Assembly (NCBI RefSeq): GCF_012516315.1
Contig: NZ_CP051185.1
Coordinates: 5,957,363 to 6,021,362, forward strand
DNA length: 64,000 nucleotides
Source of the DNA: Limnospira fusiformis SAG 85.79
Lineage (GTDB): Bacteria; Cyanobacteriota; Cyanobacteriia; Cyanobacteriales; Microcoleaceae
Direction of reading: 5' to 3'
Both the position numbers and the translations under genes were made by a program. Positions within the stretch are counted from its first letter, which is position 1. Every line of letters starts with the position of its first letter. Positions 28,461 to 36,929 of this stretch are shown here, in pieces. The notes below the pieces were generated by a model. The model worked only from the letters and a program-made list of their open reading frames with translations. It did no database searches and had not been told where the DNA came from.

Positions 28461-28700
28461 CTAGCGCCGACCATCTCCTGGCTGAGGATAGGAGGGAGAC
28501 TCCTCTGGGGACTTATTATCGACTGCCATAATCTGGCTATCAACAATGGTCGCCATCTCTTGGGTCAATTGTGTATGAAAATCTAGGGAAGCCACGGAGA
28601 TGGTTTTTGTCTGCGCGGGGGAAGGGGCGACTAAGGCAGCAGCGCCTACAGAAGCGATCGCAGCACTAATAGCCAAGGAAGCCAAAGCATTATATAGCAT
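28461..28700 (-). CDS. Small secreted protein, possible PatX-like relative
   Basis: 79 residues. A clear signal peptide (LASLAISAAIASVGAAALVA, then SPAQT) is followed by a short polar mature part ending SPSYPQPGDGRR. The ending aligns with that of the neighbouring RGSGR protein: G-[D/S]-G-R-[R/K] after a Pro-rich stretch. Both genes also have a CCGGATA-type motif at similar distance upstream. It may be a diverged paralogue of the PatX-like gene. Function is unproven, and without the neighbour I would call it hypothetical. Confidence 0.55.
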   Translation of the reverse strand: MLYNALASLAISAAIASVGAAALVAPSPAQTKTISVASLDFHTQLTQEMATIVDSQIMAVDNKSPEESPSYPQPGDGRR

Positions 28701-28740
28701 TTTTAAAGACCCTATCGATATGTGGTAACAGAACTTGCTT

Positions 28741-28771
28741 AAAATACTTGGGCTAGATTTCCATATCCGGA
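28741..28771 (-). promoter_or_regulatory. TCCGGA-type promoter motif upstream of 28461-28700
   Basis: On the minus strand TCCGGA (28766-28771) is followed after 19 bases by TATTTT (28741-28746), about 40 bases before the gene. TCCGGA in the -35 region is the DIF-type motif described for differentiation-related promoters in Anabaena. The neighbouring RGSGR gene has ACCGGA with the same flanking GGATA and an 18-base spacer. Function in this organism is inference. Confidence 0.4.
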
Positions 28772-29029
28772 AAAAAATATAATTTTTCCCAAAAATCTCT
28801 AGTCTAGTTGGATGACAATCAGAATTTTATGAAGACATGGGGGGGGAGACAGTCAACGGAATAATTCAGATATATTCGGCGTAATATTAGCCAGAAGTTA
28901 CGGTAATCACTCATTCTGGATACGCCAGCAGTATCACCCATGAAAATAATCCCTCAATTGACAAGGGTTAATTGAGGAGACTATCTGATATATTGCGGGT
29001 AATAAAGTATATTTACATGGTTGGATGTC
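28772..29029. other. Spacer between the two small secreted-protein genes
   Basis: No ORF or recognised repeat. The sequence is AT-rich with one run of eight G residues near 28850. It separates two minus-strand genes that each have their own promoter-like motif. Confidence 0.4.
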
Positions 29030-29227
29030 TTAGCCTTTCCTGCCGCTACCTCGGTGGGGGGTAGGACTGGATTCAGTCTCTGGTATTTGGTTGTCATTGA
29101 CTTGAACTAGCTCATAAATTGATTCATGGGAAGACTCAGACGGGGTAGCTGTAGTCTCCAATTTGGGTTGATTAGCTAGATTAATGAGTGCCAAGCCAGA
29201 TAGCATAATTAAACTGGAAAGACGCAT
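29030..29227 (-). CDS. PatX/PatS-like secreted peptide precursor with RGSGR
   Basis: 65 residues with a hydrophobic N terminus (MRLSSLIMLSGLALINLA), a polar Ser/Thr/Glu-rich middle, and a C terminus TPHRGSGRKG. The pentapeptide RGSGR is the active part of PatS, the diffusible inhibitor of HetR in Anabaena. PatX proteins, described from many filamentous cyanobacteria including ones without heterocysts, combine an N-terminal signal sequence with this peptide near the C terminus, as seen here. Arthrospira does not form heterocysts, so the target would be a HetR that acts in another process. hetR is not in this window. The codons for RGSGR are unambiguous (about 29036-29050). Confidence 0.8.
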   Translation of the reverse strand: MRLSSLIMLSGLALINLANQPKLETTATPSESSHESIYELVQVNDNQIPETESSPTPHRGSGRKG

Positions 29228-29258
29228 GAGGGAATGTCCTTATCAAAGTTTCCACTAT

Positions 29259-29288
29259 CTAATACCAGCGGGATATCAGCTATCCGGT
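29259..29288 (-). promoter_or_regulatory. ACCGGA-type promoter motif upstream of the RGSGR gene
   Basis: ACCGGATA (minus strand, 29281-29288) and TATTAG (29259-29264) are separated by 18 bases, 30 bases upstream of the start codon. It differs by one base from the TCCGGA motif of the neighbouring small gene. This is probably the same kind of promoter, and resembles DIF-type promoters linked to HetR-dependent genes in Anabaena. Confidence 0.4.
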
Positions 29289-29451
29289 AAAAATCGCAAA
29301 ATGGGATAACTAGGAAATCATTAATCACTGGAAAATAGGGGATTTTACCGATTCATCAATTGCCCCTACCTGCCCCCCATTGGCTAGACCTATCTGGTAA
29401 TAATGCTTAACTGGGGCTATAATTAACCTGAGTTCTAGGAATGCTGCCAAG

Positions 29452-29736
29452 ATGGACGATCGCCAACAGAAACACCCCCAGTACAAAAGCGATCGCCGAA
29501 TGGTTGATCAGCTTTTGGCCAATCAGTCACCGGGAGACTTAGAACTGGCGGAACTTGCGCGTCTGAAAATCCGTTACCAGGGGTTCCCCGGCGCTTGGGA
29601 TATCCAAAAAGACCTAGATCGACTTTTGCAAATGTGGAATTACACGGAAGACAGCCTCTTCGAGAAAACTCGCGCCATTCATGCTGAGGGTCATGTTTAC
29701 CGCGCTAAAAACCGAGATAGTGATGATTGGGTATAA
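29452..29736 (+). CDS. DUF3288 family protein
   Basis: 94 residues, with the conserved cyanobacterial block KHPQYKSDRRMVDQLL, then ELARLKIRYQGFPGAWDIQKDL and LFEKTRAIHAEGHVYR. The family is widespread in cyanobacteria and has no established function. No signal peptide or membrane span. The stop lies 5 bases before the cobN ATG, so it is probably the first gene of a two-gene operon, which hints at a role linked to cobalamin synthesis (inference). Confidence 0.85.
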   Translation: MDDRQQKHPQYKSDRRMVDQLLANQSPGDLELAELARLKIRYQGFPGAWDIQKDLDRLLQMWNYTEDSLFEKTRAIHAEGHVYRAKNRDSDDWV

Positions 29737-29741
29737 ATAAG

Positions 29742-32700
29742 ATGCACAGAATTGCAGCGATACCAGGAGGCTGGAACCCCGATACAGAGGGGGTTATCTT
29801 TATTGAACAAACTGCCGCGCCAATTATTGTTTTAACTGCAGCGGATACAGAAATTCAAACCTTAGCAGCAGCCATAGCTGAGTTACCCTCAGACTTTCCC
29901 AATTTACGAGTAACTAATTTGCTGAACCTGCAACAGCAGCTTACTATAGACACCTATGCTGAGGAGGTCTTATCTCAGGCGAAGGTTGTAGTTTTGCGAC
30001 TGTTGGGGGGACGTTCCTATTGGTCCTACGGTTTGGAAGTTTTGGCGGAAATCGCGGAAACTAAAGGGGTAGAATTGATTATTTTACCGGGAGATGATGG
30101 CGGCGACCCGGATTTAATTACTCAGTCTACGGTTCCCCTAACTGTAGCTAACCGAGTTTGGCAATATTTTAGTGAGGGAGGGGTAGAAAATACGATCGCA
30201 GCTTTGCAATATATAAGCGATCGCTATTTAGCCACTAATTACAACCCGCCGCCACCTGTAGCCATTCCCAGGGTCGGTCGTTATCCGTGGCGCGCGCTGT
30301 CCCCGGTCTCTAACTATCGGGAAGTGGGAATATTATTCTATCGCGCCCATTATCTATCAGGAAATACTGCCCCCATTGATAGCCTTTGTCAAGCCTTGGC
30401 GGCTCGTCAACTTAACCCGGTTCCCCTGTTTGTTTCATCCTTGCGAGATCCAGAAATCCAACAGGAGGCGATCGCCTATTTAACCAAAGCCAGACTCTTA
30501 ATAAATACCACAAGTTTCTCGATTTCATCCCTGGATAATTCCGACCTACCCAGCGCCCCTCTGTTTTCTTTAGATATCCCCACATTACAAGCCATTCTGA
30601 GTGGTATTAGCGAACAGAGATGGCAATCAAGTCCCCTCGGATTACCTCCCCGTGATGTGGCGATGAATATCGCTTTACCAGAAGTAGACGGCCGCATTAT
30701 TACCCGCCCAATTTCCTTTAAAACTGTCAAAAATAGCGATACCAGACTAGAAACAGATATTGTTCATTATCAACCCAAAAGCGATCGCATAGAATTTGTA
30801 GCCGACCTCGCCGCCAACTGGGTCAAACTCTCAGAAACCCCCACCCACCAAAGGCGCATCGCCCTAATTTTAGCCAACTATCCCACCCGTAACGGTCGCC
30901 TCGCCAATGGTGTCGGACTAGATACCCCCGCCAGTTGTGTAGAAATTCTCCAGGCTTTAAAATTAGCCGGATATACCGTCAGCGATTTTCCCCTTACCGG
31001 AGATGATCTGATTCAGGAACTGACCAGGGGAGTGACTAACGACCCAGAAGGGCGAGATTTTCGGGAAGTTAAGCAGTTTTTAAAATGGCAAGACTACCTG
31101 ACTTATTTTAACACTTTACCCGCCGTTGTGCAAGGGGGAATTAAAGAACGTTGGGGGGTGCATTTTTTTGAGAATCCGCCGGAGATATTACCGATTGCTG
31201 GGGTACAATTTGGCAATGTTTTTGTGGGGATTCAACCATCACGAGGTTATGATATTGATCCGAGTCTGAATTATCACGCGCCGGACTTGGAACCGACCCC
31301 AGAATATTTGGCTTTTTATGAGTGGCTAAGAAACCACTTTGAGGCTCATGCGGTGGTTCATGTAGGGAAACATGGTAACTTAGAATGGCTACCGGGTAAA
31401 GGGGTAGGACTGTCGGAGGAATGTTACCCAGAAATCGCCCTGGGACCTTTACCGAATTTCTATCCGTTTATTGTTAATGACCCTGGGGAAGGTTCCCAAG
31501 CGAAACGCCGATCGCAGGCGGTAATTTTAGACCATTTAACCCCGCCAATGACTAGGGCTCAATTATATGGACCTTTGCAACAATTAGAAGGGTTAATTGA
31601 CGAGTATTATGAGGCTCAAGTATTAGATCCATCTCGGTTAAAAACTATCAGCGATCGCATTGTGGAGTTAATCCGCAAGGAAAAGTTAGACCGGGATTTG
31701 GGCATCTCTGACGGGGAAATGGTGTCGGAATTATTTGGCACAATTGACGGTTATTTATGTGAACTAAAAGAAAGTCAAATCCGCGACGGTTTACATATTT
31801 TGGGGCGCTGTCCAGAAGGGAGACAATTGCGGGATTTAATCATAGCCATAGCCCGTCATCCCAGCCAAAATCGATGGGGTTTAACCAGGGCGATCGCTCA
31901 AGATTGGGGTTGGGAATTAGACCCATTAACAGCTAATCCGGGGGATTTATGGGAGGTGGAAGGCGACCAGAAAAACAGTGAAATCTGTAGGACAGTCGGG
32001 GATGCGATCGCCTTAATCGAAGACCAAGCCGCGATTTTAATCGACCAATTAATCAGCCAAAATAGTCAGGAATTCCCAGGGGAATTGACCCGCCAAGAAT
32101 TAGTTTGGATCGAAAATATCCTCCTCCCCAATCTGAAAAAATGCGATCGTGAAATTCAGAACCTATTAAGGGGACTTGACGGCTGCTATATTCCCAGTGG
32201 ATCATCCGGTGCGCCGACTCGTGGACGACCTGATGTTCTCCCCACCGGACGGAATTTCTACGCGGTCGATATTCGCGCCATTCCCACAGAAACCGCTTGG
32301 CGGGTCGGTCAGTTAGCAGCCGAAGCCTTGGTAGAAAAATACACCCAGGATCATGGAGAATATCCCCAAACTCTAGGGCTATCTGTGTGGGGAACTTCCA
32401 CCATGCGGACGGGGGGAGATGATATCGCCCAGGCTTTAGCCTTGTTAGGGGTACAACCAGTCTGGGAGGGTGCGTCCCGGCGAGTGGTGGATTTTGAAAT
32501 TTTGCCGATTTCCATATTGGGACGACCCAGGGTTGATGTCACCTTACGCATTTCTGGGTTATTTAGAGATGCTTTCCCCAATTTAATCGATTTATTCGAT
32601 CGCGCTGTCGAGATGGTTTCTCAGTTATCAGAAACCCCCTCAGAAAACCCGATCGCCGCCACGGTCTATCAGGAAACTACCGCTGGGGTGGAGGAAGGTT

Positions 32701-33452
32701 TGACGGAAGATGAAGCTAAAATGCGATCGCGTTTGCGGGTATTTGGGTCAAAACCGGGAGCCTATGGTGCTGGGTTACAAGGATTAATTGAATCCCAAAA
32801 TTGGACCGATGACAGCGACCTGGCGCGCGCTTATTTGAATTGGAGTAGTTATGCTTATACTGGCGGTCAGGGAATTTCTGCCCCCCAAGCCTTTGCTAAC
32901 CGTCTCCAACAAATGCAGGTGGTTTTACACAATCAGGATAATCGAGAACATGATATTTTGGACTCCGATGATTATTATCAATTTCAGGGAGGGATGACGG
33001 CCGCGGTGCGGGTTCTCCGAGGCGAAAATCCCGATACTTATTTTGGTGATAATTCTCTCCCAGAAAATCCCAAAGTCCGACAGTTGCGGGAGGAAATCGC
33101 CAGGGTATATAGGTCGCGGGTGGTGAATCCTAAATGGATTGCTGGGGCGATGCGACACGGTTATCGGGGGGCTTTTGAAATGGCGGCTACAGTAGATTTT
33201 TTATTCGCTTATGATGCTACCGCCCAATGTGTTGATGATTTTATGTATGGGGGGATAGCTGAGGCTTATATATTAGATGCACAAGTCCAAAATTTTGTCC
33301 GCGAAAAGAATCCTTGGGCGTTGCGGGATATGGGGGAAAGGTTACTAGAAGCACACCAGCGAGGGTTATGGTCTTCCGTAGACAGAGATTTATTAGATAG
33401 ACTACGCAACGTGGTTTTAGAGGCGGAAGCTGCGATCGAAATGGCAGAATAA
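29742..33452 (+). CDS. cobN: Cobaltochelatase large subunit CobN
   Basis: A 1236-residue CobN/ChlH-family chelatase subunit. It should insert cobalt into the corrin ring in cobalamin synthesis with an AAA+ motor pair. Recognised blocks include ALILANYPTRNGRLANGVGL, FGNVFVGIQPSRGYDIDPS, AHAVVHVGKHGNLEWLPGK, VILDHLTPPMTRAQLYG and PTGRNFYAVDIRAIPTETAW. ChlH is usually longer (about 1330 aa) and differs in these blocks, so CobN is preferred. The ATG at 29742 follows the DUF3288 stop by 5 bases; a TTG at 29727 in the same frame would overlap it. No cobS/cobT-type partner lies in the window; cyanobacteria may use ChlI/ChlD instead. Confidence 0.93.
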   Translation: MHRIAAIPGGWNPDTEGVIFIEQTAAPIIVLTAADTEIQTLAAAIAELPSDFPNLRVTNLLNLQQQLTIDTYAEEVLSQAKVVVLRLLGGRSYWSYGLEVLAEIAETKGVELIILPGDDGGDPDLITQSTVPLTVANRVWQYFSEGGVENTIAALQYISDRYLATNYNPPPPVAIPRVGRYPWRALSPVSNYREVGILFYRAHYLSGNTAPIDSLCQALAARQLNPVPLFVSSLRDPEIQQEAIAYLTKARLLINTTSFSISSLDNSDLPSAPLFSLDIPTLQAILSGISEQRWQSSPLGLPPRDVAMNIALPEVDGRIITRPISFKTVKNSDTRLETDIVHYQPKSDRIEFVADLAANWVKLSETPTHQRRIALILANYPTRNGRLANGVGLDTPASCVEILQALKLAGYTVSDFPLTGDDLIQELTRGVTNDPEGRDFREVKQFLKWQDYLTYFNTLPAVVQGGIKERWGVHFFENPPEILPIAGVQFGNVFVGIQPSRGYDIDPSLNYHAPDLEPTPEYLAFYEWLRNHFEAHAVVHVGKHGNLEWLPGKGVGLSEECYPEIALGPLPNFYPFIVNDPGEGSQAKRRSQAVILDHLTPPMTRAQLYGPLQQLEGLIDEYYEAQVLDPSRLKTISDRIVELIRKEKLDRDLGISDGEMVSELFGTIDGYLCELKESQIRDGLHILGRCPEGRQLRDLIIAIARHPSQNRWGLTRAIAQDWGWELDPLTANPGDLWEVEGDQKNSEICRTVGDAIALIEDQAAILIDQLISQNSQEFPGELTRQELVWIENILLPNLKKCDREIQNLLRGLDGCYIPSGSSGAPTRGRPDVLPTGRNFYAVDIRAIPTETAWRVGQLAAEALVEKYTQDHGEYPQTLGLSVWGTSTMRTGGDDIAQALALLGVQPVWEGASRRVVDFEILPISILGRPRVDVTLRISGLFRDAFPNLIDLFDRAVEMVSQLSETPSENPIAATVYQETTAGVEEGLTEDEAKMRSRLRVFGSKPGAYGAGLQGLIESQNWTDDSDLARAYLNWSSYAYTGGQGISAPQAFANRLQQMQVVLHNQDNREHDILDSDDYYQFQGGMTAAVRVLRGENPDTYFGDNSLPENPKVRQLREEIARVYRSRVVNPKWIAGAMRHGYRGAFEMAATVDFLFAYDATAQCVDDFMYGGIAEAYILDAQVQNFVREKNPWALRDMGERLLEAHQRGLWSSVDRDLLDRLRNVVLEAEAAIEMAE

Positions 33453-33499
33453 ACAGTAGAGGCAGGGTGATAACCTGCCCCTAAGAGGCGATCGCGCCT

Positions 33500-35170
33500 T
33501 TACTGTTTTAAGCGAGAGATGATCTCACGAATTTGCTCCGATGCTACATCGCGACCTCCCAAACCAAAGGCGATCGCAATAGCAACAGCGATCGCACCCA
33601 GTAGCAAGCCAAAAGCCAAATTCACAATATCACTAGCAATTCCCATTTGCTGAAGTGCCATAGCACCCACAAAGATAATAACAGCAATGCGGGCAGCCTG
33701 AGCCAGCAATTTAGCCGAAGAAGTGCCGGAACTCGATATCAAATTATGAGCCAAGTTAGCCAAGTATAAACCAATTCCAAAAATGATCACACCCAATAGC
33801 ACTCGGCCAGCAATGATTAACAACTGCTCAACAATCAAAGTTAAAGCAGTTAAGCCCAAAATGTCCGTAGCCGTCACTACCGCAAAGAACATCACACCTA
33901 CCAAAGCAATCACACCCACGATTTCCGAAGGTGTTTGCTTCGTGGCACTGGTCACAGGCTTATCATCTATCACCTCATCCTCTTCTGTGGTCTGAGTTGG
34001 GGTAGAAACCGGACTAGCCTTAGATTCAATTCCCAACCAAACAAAGATATTGTTAAAACCCAGATTGGTTAGCAGGTTAGTCACCAAATCTCGGACAATC
34101 ACCCCAAACATATAAGCCAACACCAATATCACACCCGCAATGAAAACTTGGGGAATGACATTAAAGATCTGATTCAGCATCGAAATCGCTGGGTCAGAAA
34201 TCGCATTAATCTGGAGCGCTTGCAGGGCTGAGATGGCAATAGGAATCATCAGCACAACATAAACAATTGTGCCTAGCACAGAAGATAGGGATGTAGTCCC
34301 CATCGCCCTTTCTAATCCCAACTGATTGCTGAGACGATCAAAACCAACAGCAGCCAATAAATTGGTAACAATGCGACTGACGATTTGAGCCAAAAGCCAA
34401 CCACCTGCCGCAATAACTAAGGCTTTCAGGATATTGGGTAGACTCGACAGGATTTGATTGACCATCGTCTGCACCGGAGATAGCAACCCAGCTAACTCCA
34501 AAGTGCTAAGAATCATGGGCAGAAACAGCAGGAAAATAAACCAATAAATGGCATTTCCCAAGGTGTGACTCAGAGAAAAATGGCTCTCGTTTGCCCCATG
34601 GGGAACCTGCTGGTTGAGTCGCTCATCCAGCCTGAACATATCCAAGAACCTAATCATCAAGGTTCGGCAAATGGTAGCCAATACCCAGGCCACCCCTAAC
34701 AATCCGGCTGCTCCTAATATCCTAGGTATGTAGCGGGTGATTTCATTCAACAGGGTAGTCAGGGGAGCGGAAACAGAAGTTAACTGGAGTCGGTCAAAGA
34801 AACCAATAATCGCAAAAATAAAGATAACCCAGAAAACTAGGGTCCCTGCCCATTTTTCTACGGGAAAGTCCTCACCGCCTTCCGTAGACCCAGAAATCCA
34901 ACTGACCAGTTTATTATCTATATCGGTCTTTTTGAGTAGCTTTTTGACCAATGAACCCGCAAACCGAGCAAGTAGGTAGCCAAATAACAGGATTAAAATG
35001 GCTGTCACCAAATCCGCCACGGGTATATCCGCCAATATATCCCCCATGTGAAAATTCATCAAGTCATCAACGGGATTCGGTGATGAACCCTCTTGAGCTA
35101 AACTTAAATGGGATAGGTTCCCTATTCCTATCCCCAAGGGATTGGGAATTATACACGAAGTTTCAATCAT
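33500..35170 (-). CDS. Mechanosensitive-channel-like protein with conserved TM-helix repeats
   Basis: A 556-residue membrane protein with about four copies of a 'conserved TM helix' unit. Each has a hydrophobic helix followed by a basic/Gly motif (LVTAILILLFGYLLARFAGSL, split here as LVTAILILLFGY and LLARFAGSL; then LGAAGLLGVAWVLATICR, LVIAAGGWLLAQIVSRIVTN and GVILVLAYMFGVIVRDLVTN). An acidic cytoplasmic stretch (TTEEDEVIDDKP) lies between the halves. The C terminus is AIAFGLGGRDVASEQIREI, typical of small-channel pores. Probably an inner-membrane, tension-related channel; direct function is unproven. Convergent with cobN. The first ~45 residues are weakly supported, and a later Met (NFHMGDILADI) could be the real start. 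Confidence 0.75.
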   Translation of the reverse strand: MIETSCIIPNPLGIGIGNLSHLSLAQEGSSPNPVDDLMNFHMGDILADIPVADLVTAILILLFGYLLARFAGSLVKKLLKKTDIDNKLVSWISGSTEGGEDFPVEKWAGTLVFWVIFIFAIIGFFDRLQLTSVSAPLTTLLNEITRYIPRILGAAGLLGVAWVLATICRTLMIRFLDMFRLDERLNQQVPHGANESHFSLSHTLGNAIYWFIFLLFLPMILSTLELAGLLSPVQTMVNQILSSLPNILKALVIAAGGWLLAQIVSRIVTNLLAAVGFDRLSNQLGLERAMGTTSLSSVLGTIVYVVLMIPIAISALQALQINAISDPAISMLNQIFNVIPQVFIAGVILVLAYMFGVIVRDLVTNLLTNLGFNNIFVWLGIESKASPVSTPTQTTEEDEVIDDKPVTSATKQTPSEIVGVIALVGVMFFAVVTATDILGLTALTLIVEQLLIIAGRVLLGVIIFGIGLYLANLAHNLISSSGTSSAKLLAQAARIAVIIFVGAMALQQMGIASDIVNLAFGLLLGAIAVAIAIAFGLGGRDVASEQIREIISRLKQ

Positions 35171-35480
35171 AATCTTTGTAGATGGGTTCTAAAGTTTTAC
35201 AATCTAACAGAATAATTATCCCCCTAACATCTCCCCAGGGAAGGAAACTAGCAAAATTTGATCAACTCTGTTATTTTCCTCGGTGATGATGTTGAACTCA
35301 AATCCAGGTGAGATTCACCAGTAAATCTATGCTCATCAGTTTTCGTCACTGGTTCCGATTGTTATAAAATGCCTACAGATGAGTTAAACCTCTGTGTGTA
35401 CAAACTTGTTTGATCTCACCGTTGGGGTGGACATTAGTTCGTTCAACGGATAACGTTCTGAATATAGCTTGAGGCTTAGG
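35171..35480. other. Divergent intergenic region
   Basis: About 310 bases between the divergent TM-helix gene and the SRPBCC gene. It should hold both promoters. I see no convincing operator, repeat or RNA in it. Confidence 0.4.
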
Positions 35481-35933
35481 ATGTCATCTCGTCAAGTATT
35501 TGAACAGTCTATTCACATTAAAGCGATCGCCACTACGGTTGAACGCTGTATTACCGATCGCCATTTGATGCGTCGTTGGTTAAATCCCGCCCTCCGTTGT
35601 GACCCAGTGGGCGATTGGGATACTGATGTAGGGGGACGTTCCCGCTTTGTTATTCAAATTCCCATTATTCAACCTACCTTAGAGAGTATTGTCCTGGAAA
35701 GAGAACCGGGGCTAATTGTCTGGGGATTTGATGGATTTTTCCAAGGATGCGATCGCTGGGAATGTCAACCCCAATCCCAGGGAACTTACTTATTAAATCG
35801 CTTTGAATTTGAGATTAATAACCCCTTAATTGCCTTTGGTTTTAATCGGTTCGCCGCCCCTTGGACTAAGGCGGACATGGAAGCTCAATTGCGACGGTTG
35901 AAGCGAGTAGCAGAAGAACAGCAAAACCTATAG
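35481..35933 (+). CDS. SRPBCC-fold (START-like) protein
   Basis: A 150-residue single-domain protein. The start FEQSIHIKAIATTVERCITD, the Trp in MRRWLNPALRC and the end WTKADMEAQLRRLKRVAE are typical of SRPBCC ligand-binding folds (polyketide cyclase/START-like). It probably binds a hydrophobic small molecule; the ligand is unknown. The ATG at 35481 is used; the in-frame TTG at 35469 has no added support. Confidence 0.75.
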   Translation: MSSRQVFEQSIHIKAIATTVERCITDRHLMRRWLNPALRCDPVGDWDTDVGGRSRFVIQIPIIQPTLESIVLEREPGLIVWGFDGFFQGCDRWECQPQSQGTYLLNRFEFEINNPLIAFGFNRFAAPWTKADMEAQLRRLKRVAEEQQNL

Positions 35934-36052
35934 CGATCGCTTCCCAGATAAAAAGGGAACCTCCCCCATACACGAGAAAGATCCCCCATTGTCTGACAAT
36001 CTAATTACTCCGAGAGTATCCCCAGTCTCAAGCCTTGGGGATTCCTTCCTAC

Positions 36053-36697
36053 CTAATTACAAATCAGTTGTCGAATTTCTGGTTGAGCTCTCAAAAACTC
36101 GATCGCTTGTTCTCCTAGTTCACTAACGTCATCATACAAACTCATCAGATTATTGACATCTACCGTGATCGTATCAACCGATTGGAACCCTAAAACCACA
36201 TCCAACATGGTTAACCGACCATCTCGAGTTGAATCTCGCAAAGCCGACAGTACATCATCAACAATGTTATCAATAGAACTACCAGGATTAATAAATAGAC
36301 TAAAGGCCCCCACAGCTAATCGACCATAACTCGAACCTAACAGGCTATTAACTGTATCTGTGGGAACATTTACCCCAAAATTCAGAGCATTGCGGAAAGT
36401 GGTAATTTGAGAATCACTCAGTTCCGCCAAAGTAAATAAAGAGTTCAGTTGGTTAGACTTTTCCCCAGTTTCAGCAAATGTCTCCAAATCTTGAAACTCT
36501 AAGGAAATACTAGCGGGGCCGTAAATTAATTGGATCGCTTCGACTGCAGGAGCCGGGCGACTCATGAAAATTGTCAGACTGGCAGTGATTCCTACAATCA
36601 TCACTAAACTCAGGGATATATATTTAGAGATCCCTTTGGTGAAGACACTGTAAGGGCTACGAAGTCCCTGACGAAAAGATTTTAGCGAAAAGTTCAT
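36053..36697 (-). CDS. Secreted DUF1400-domain protein
   Basis: A 214-residue protein from the ATG at 36697 (GGAG lies upstream). One hydrophobic signal or anchor segment (YISLSLVMIVGITASLTIFM) is followed by an Ala-x-Ala-like site and then the DUF1400 pattern AIQLIYGPASISLEFQDLETF, with later FGVNVPTDTVNSLL and DTITVDVNNLMSL. In cyanobacteria DUF1400 usually forms the N-terminal part of a larger alpha/beta-hydrolase protein. Here it ends without a hydrolase domain. Likely periplasmic. Function unknown. Confidence 0.7.
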   Translation of the reverse strand: MNFSLKSFRQGLRSPYSVFTKGISKYISLSLVMIVGITASLTIFMSRPAPAVEAIQLIYGPASISLEFQDLETFAETGEKSNQLNSLFTLAELSDSQITTFRNALNFGVNVPTDTVNSLLGSSYGRLAVGAFSLFINPGSSIDNIVDDVLSALRDSTRDGRLTMLDVVLGFQSVDTITVDVNNLMSLYDDVSELGEQAIEFLRAQPEIRQLICN

Positions 36698-36929
36698 GCA
36701 ATATCTCCAGTAGCTTGGAAACCGCCTAGTGATTGTCACTACTAAAAAGCGACTTAGCCGATTTGGCGGTCAGGAGGATCGGCTTCCCCCCAGAAGAGGT
36801 CAATTTATCAATCAGCCTACCCTTTGACCGTGGGACACACGGCTGTAAGTTCAGGTTGATAACCCTATCTGTTTTATAGGTTTACTAGACAGGTTGAATG
36901 GTTCCCCAAATCCTTACTAATTAAACGAT

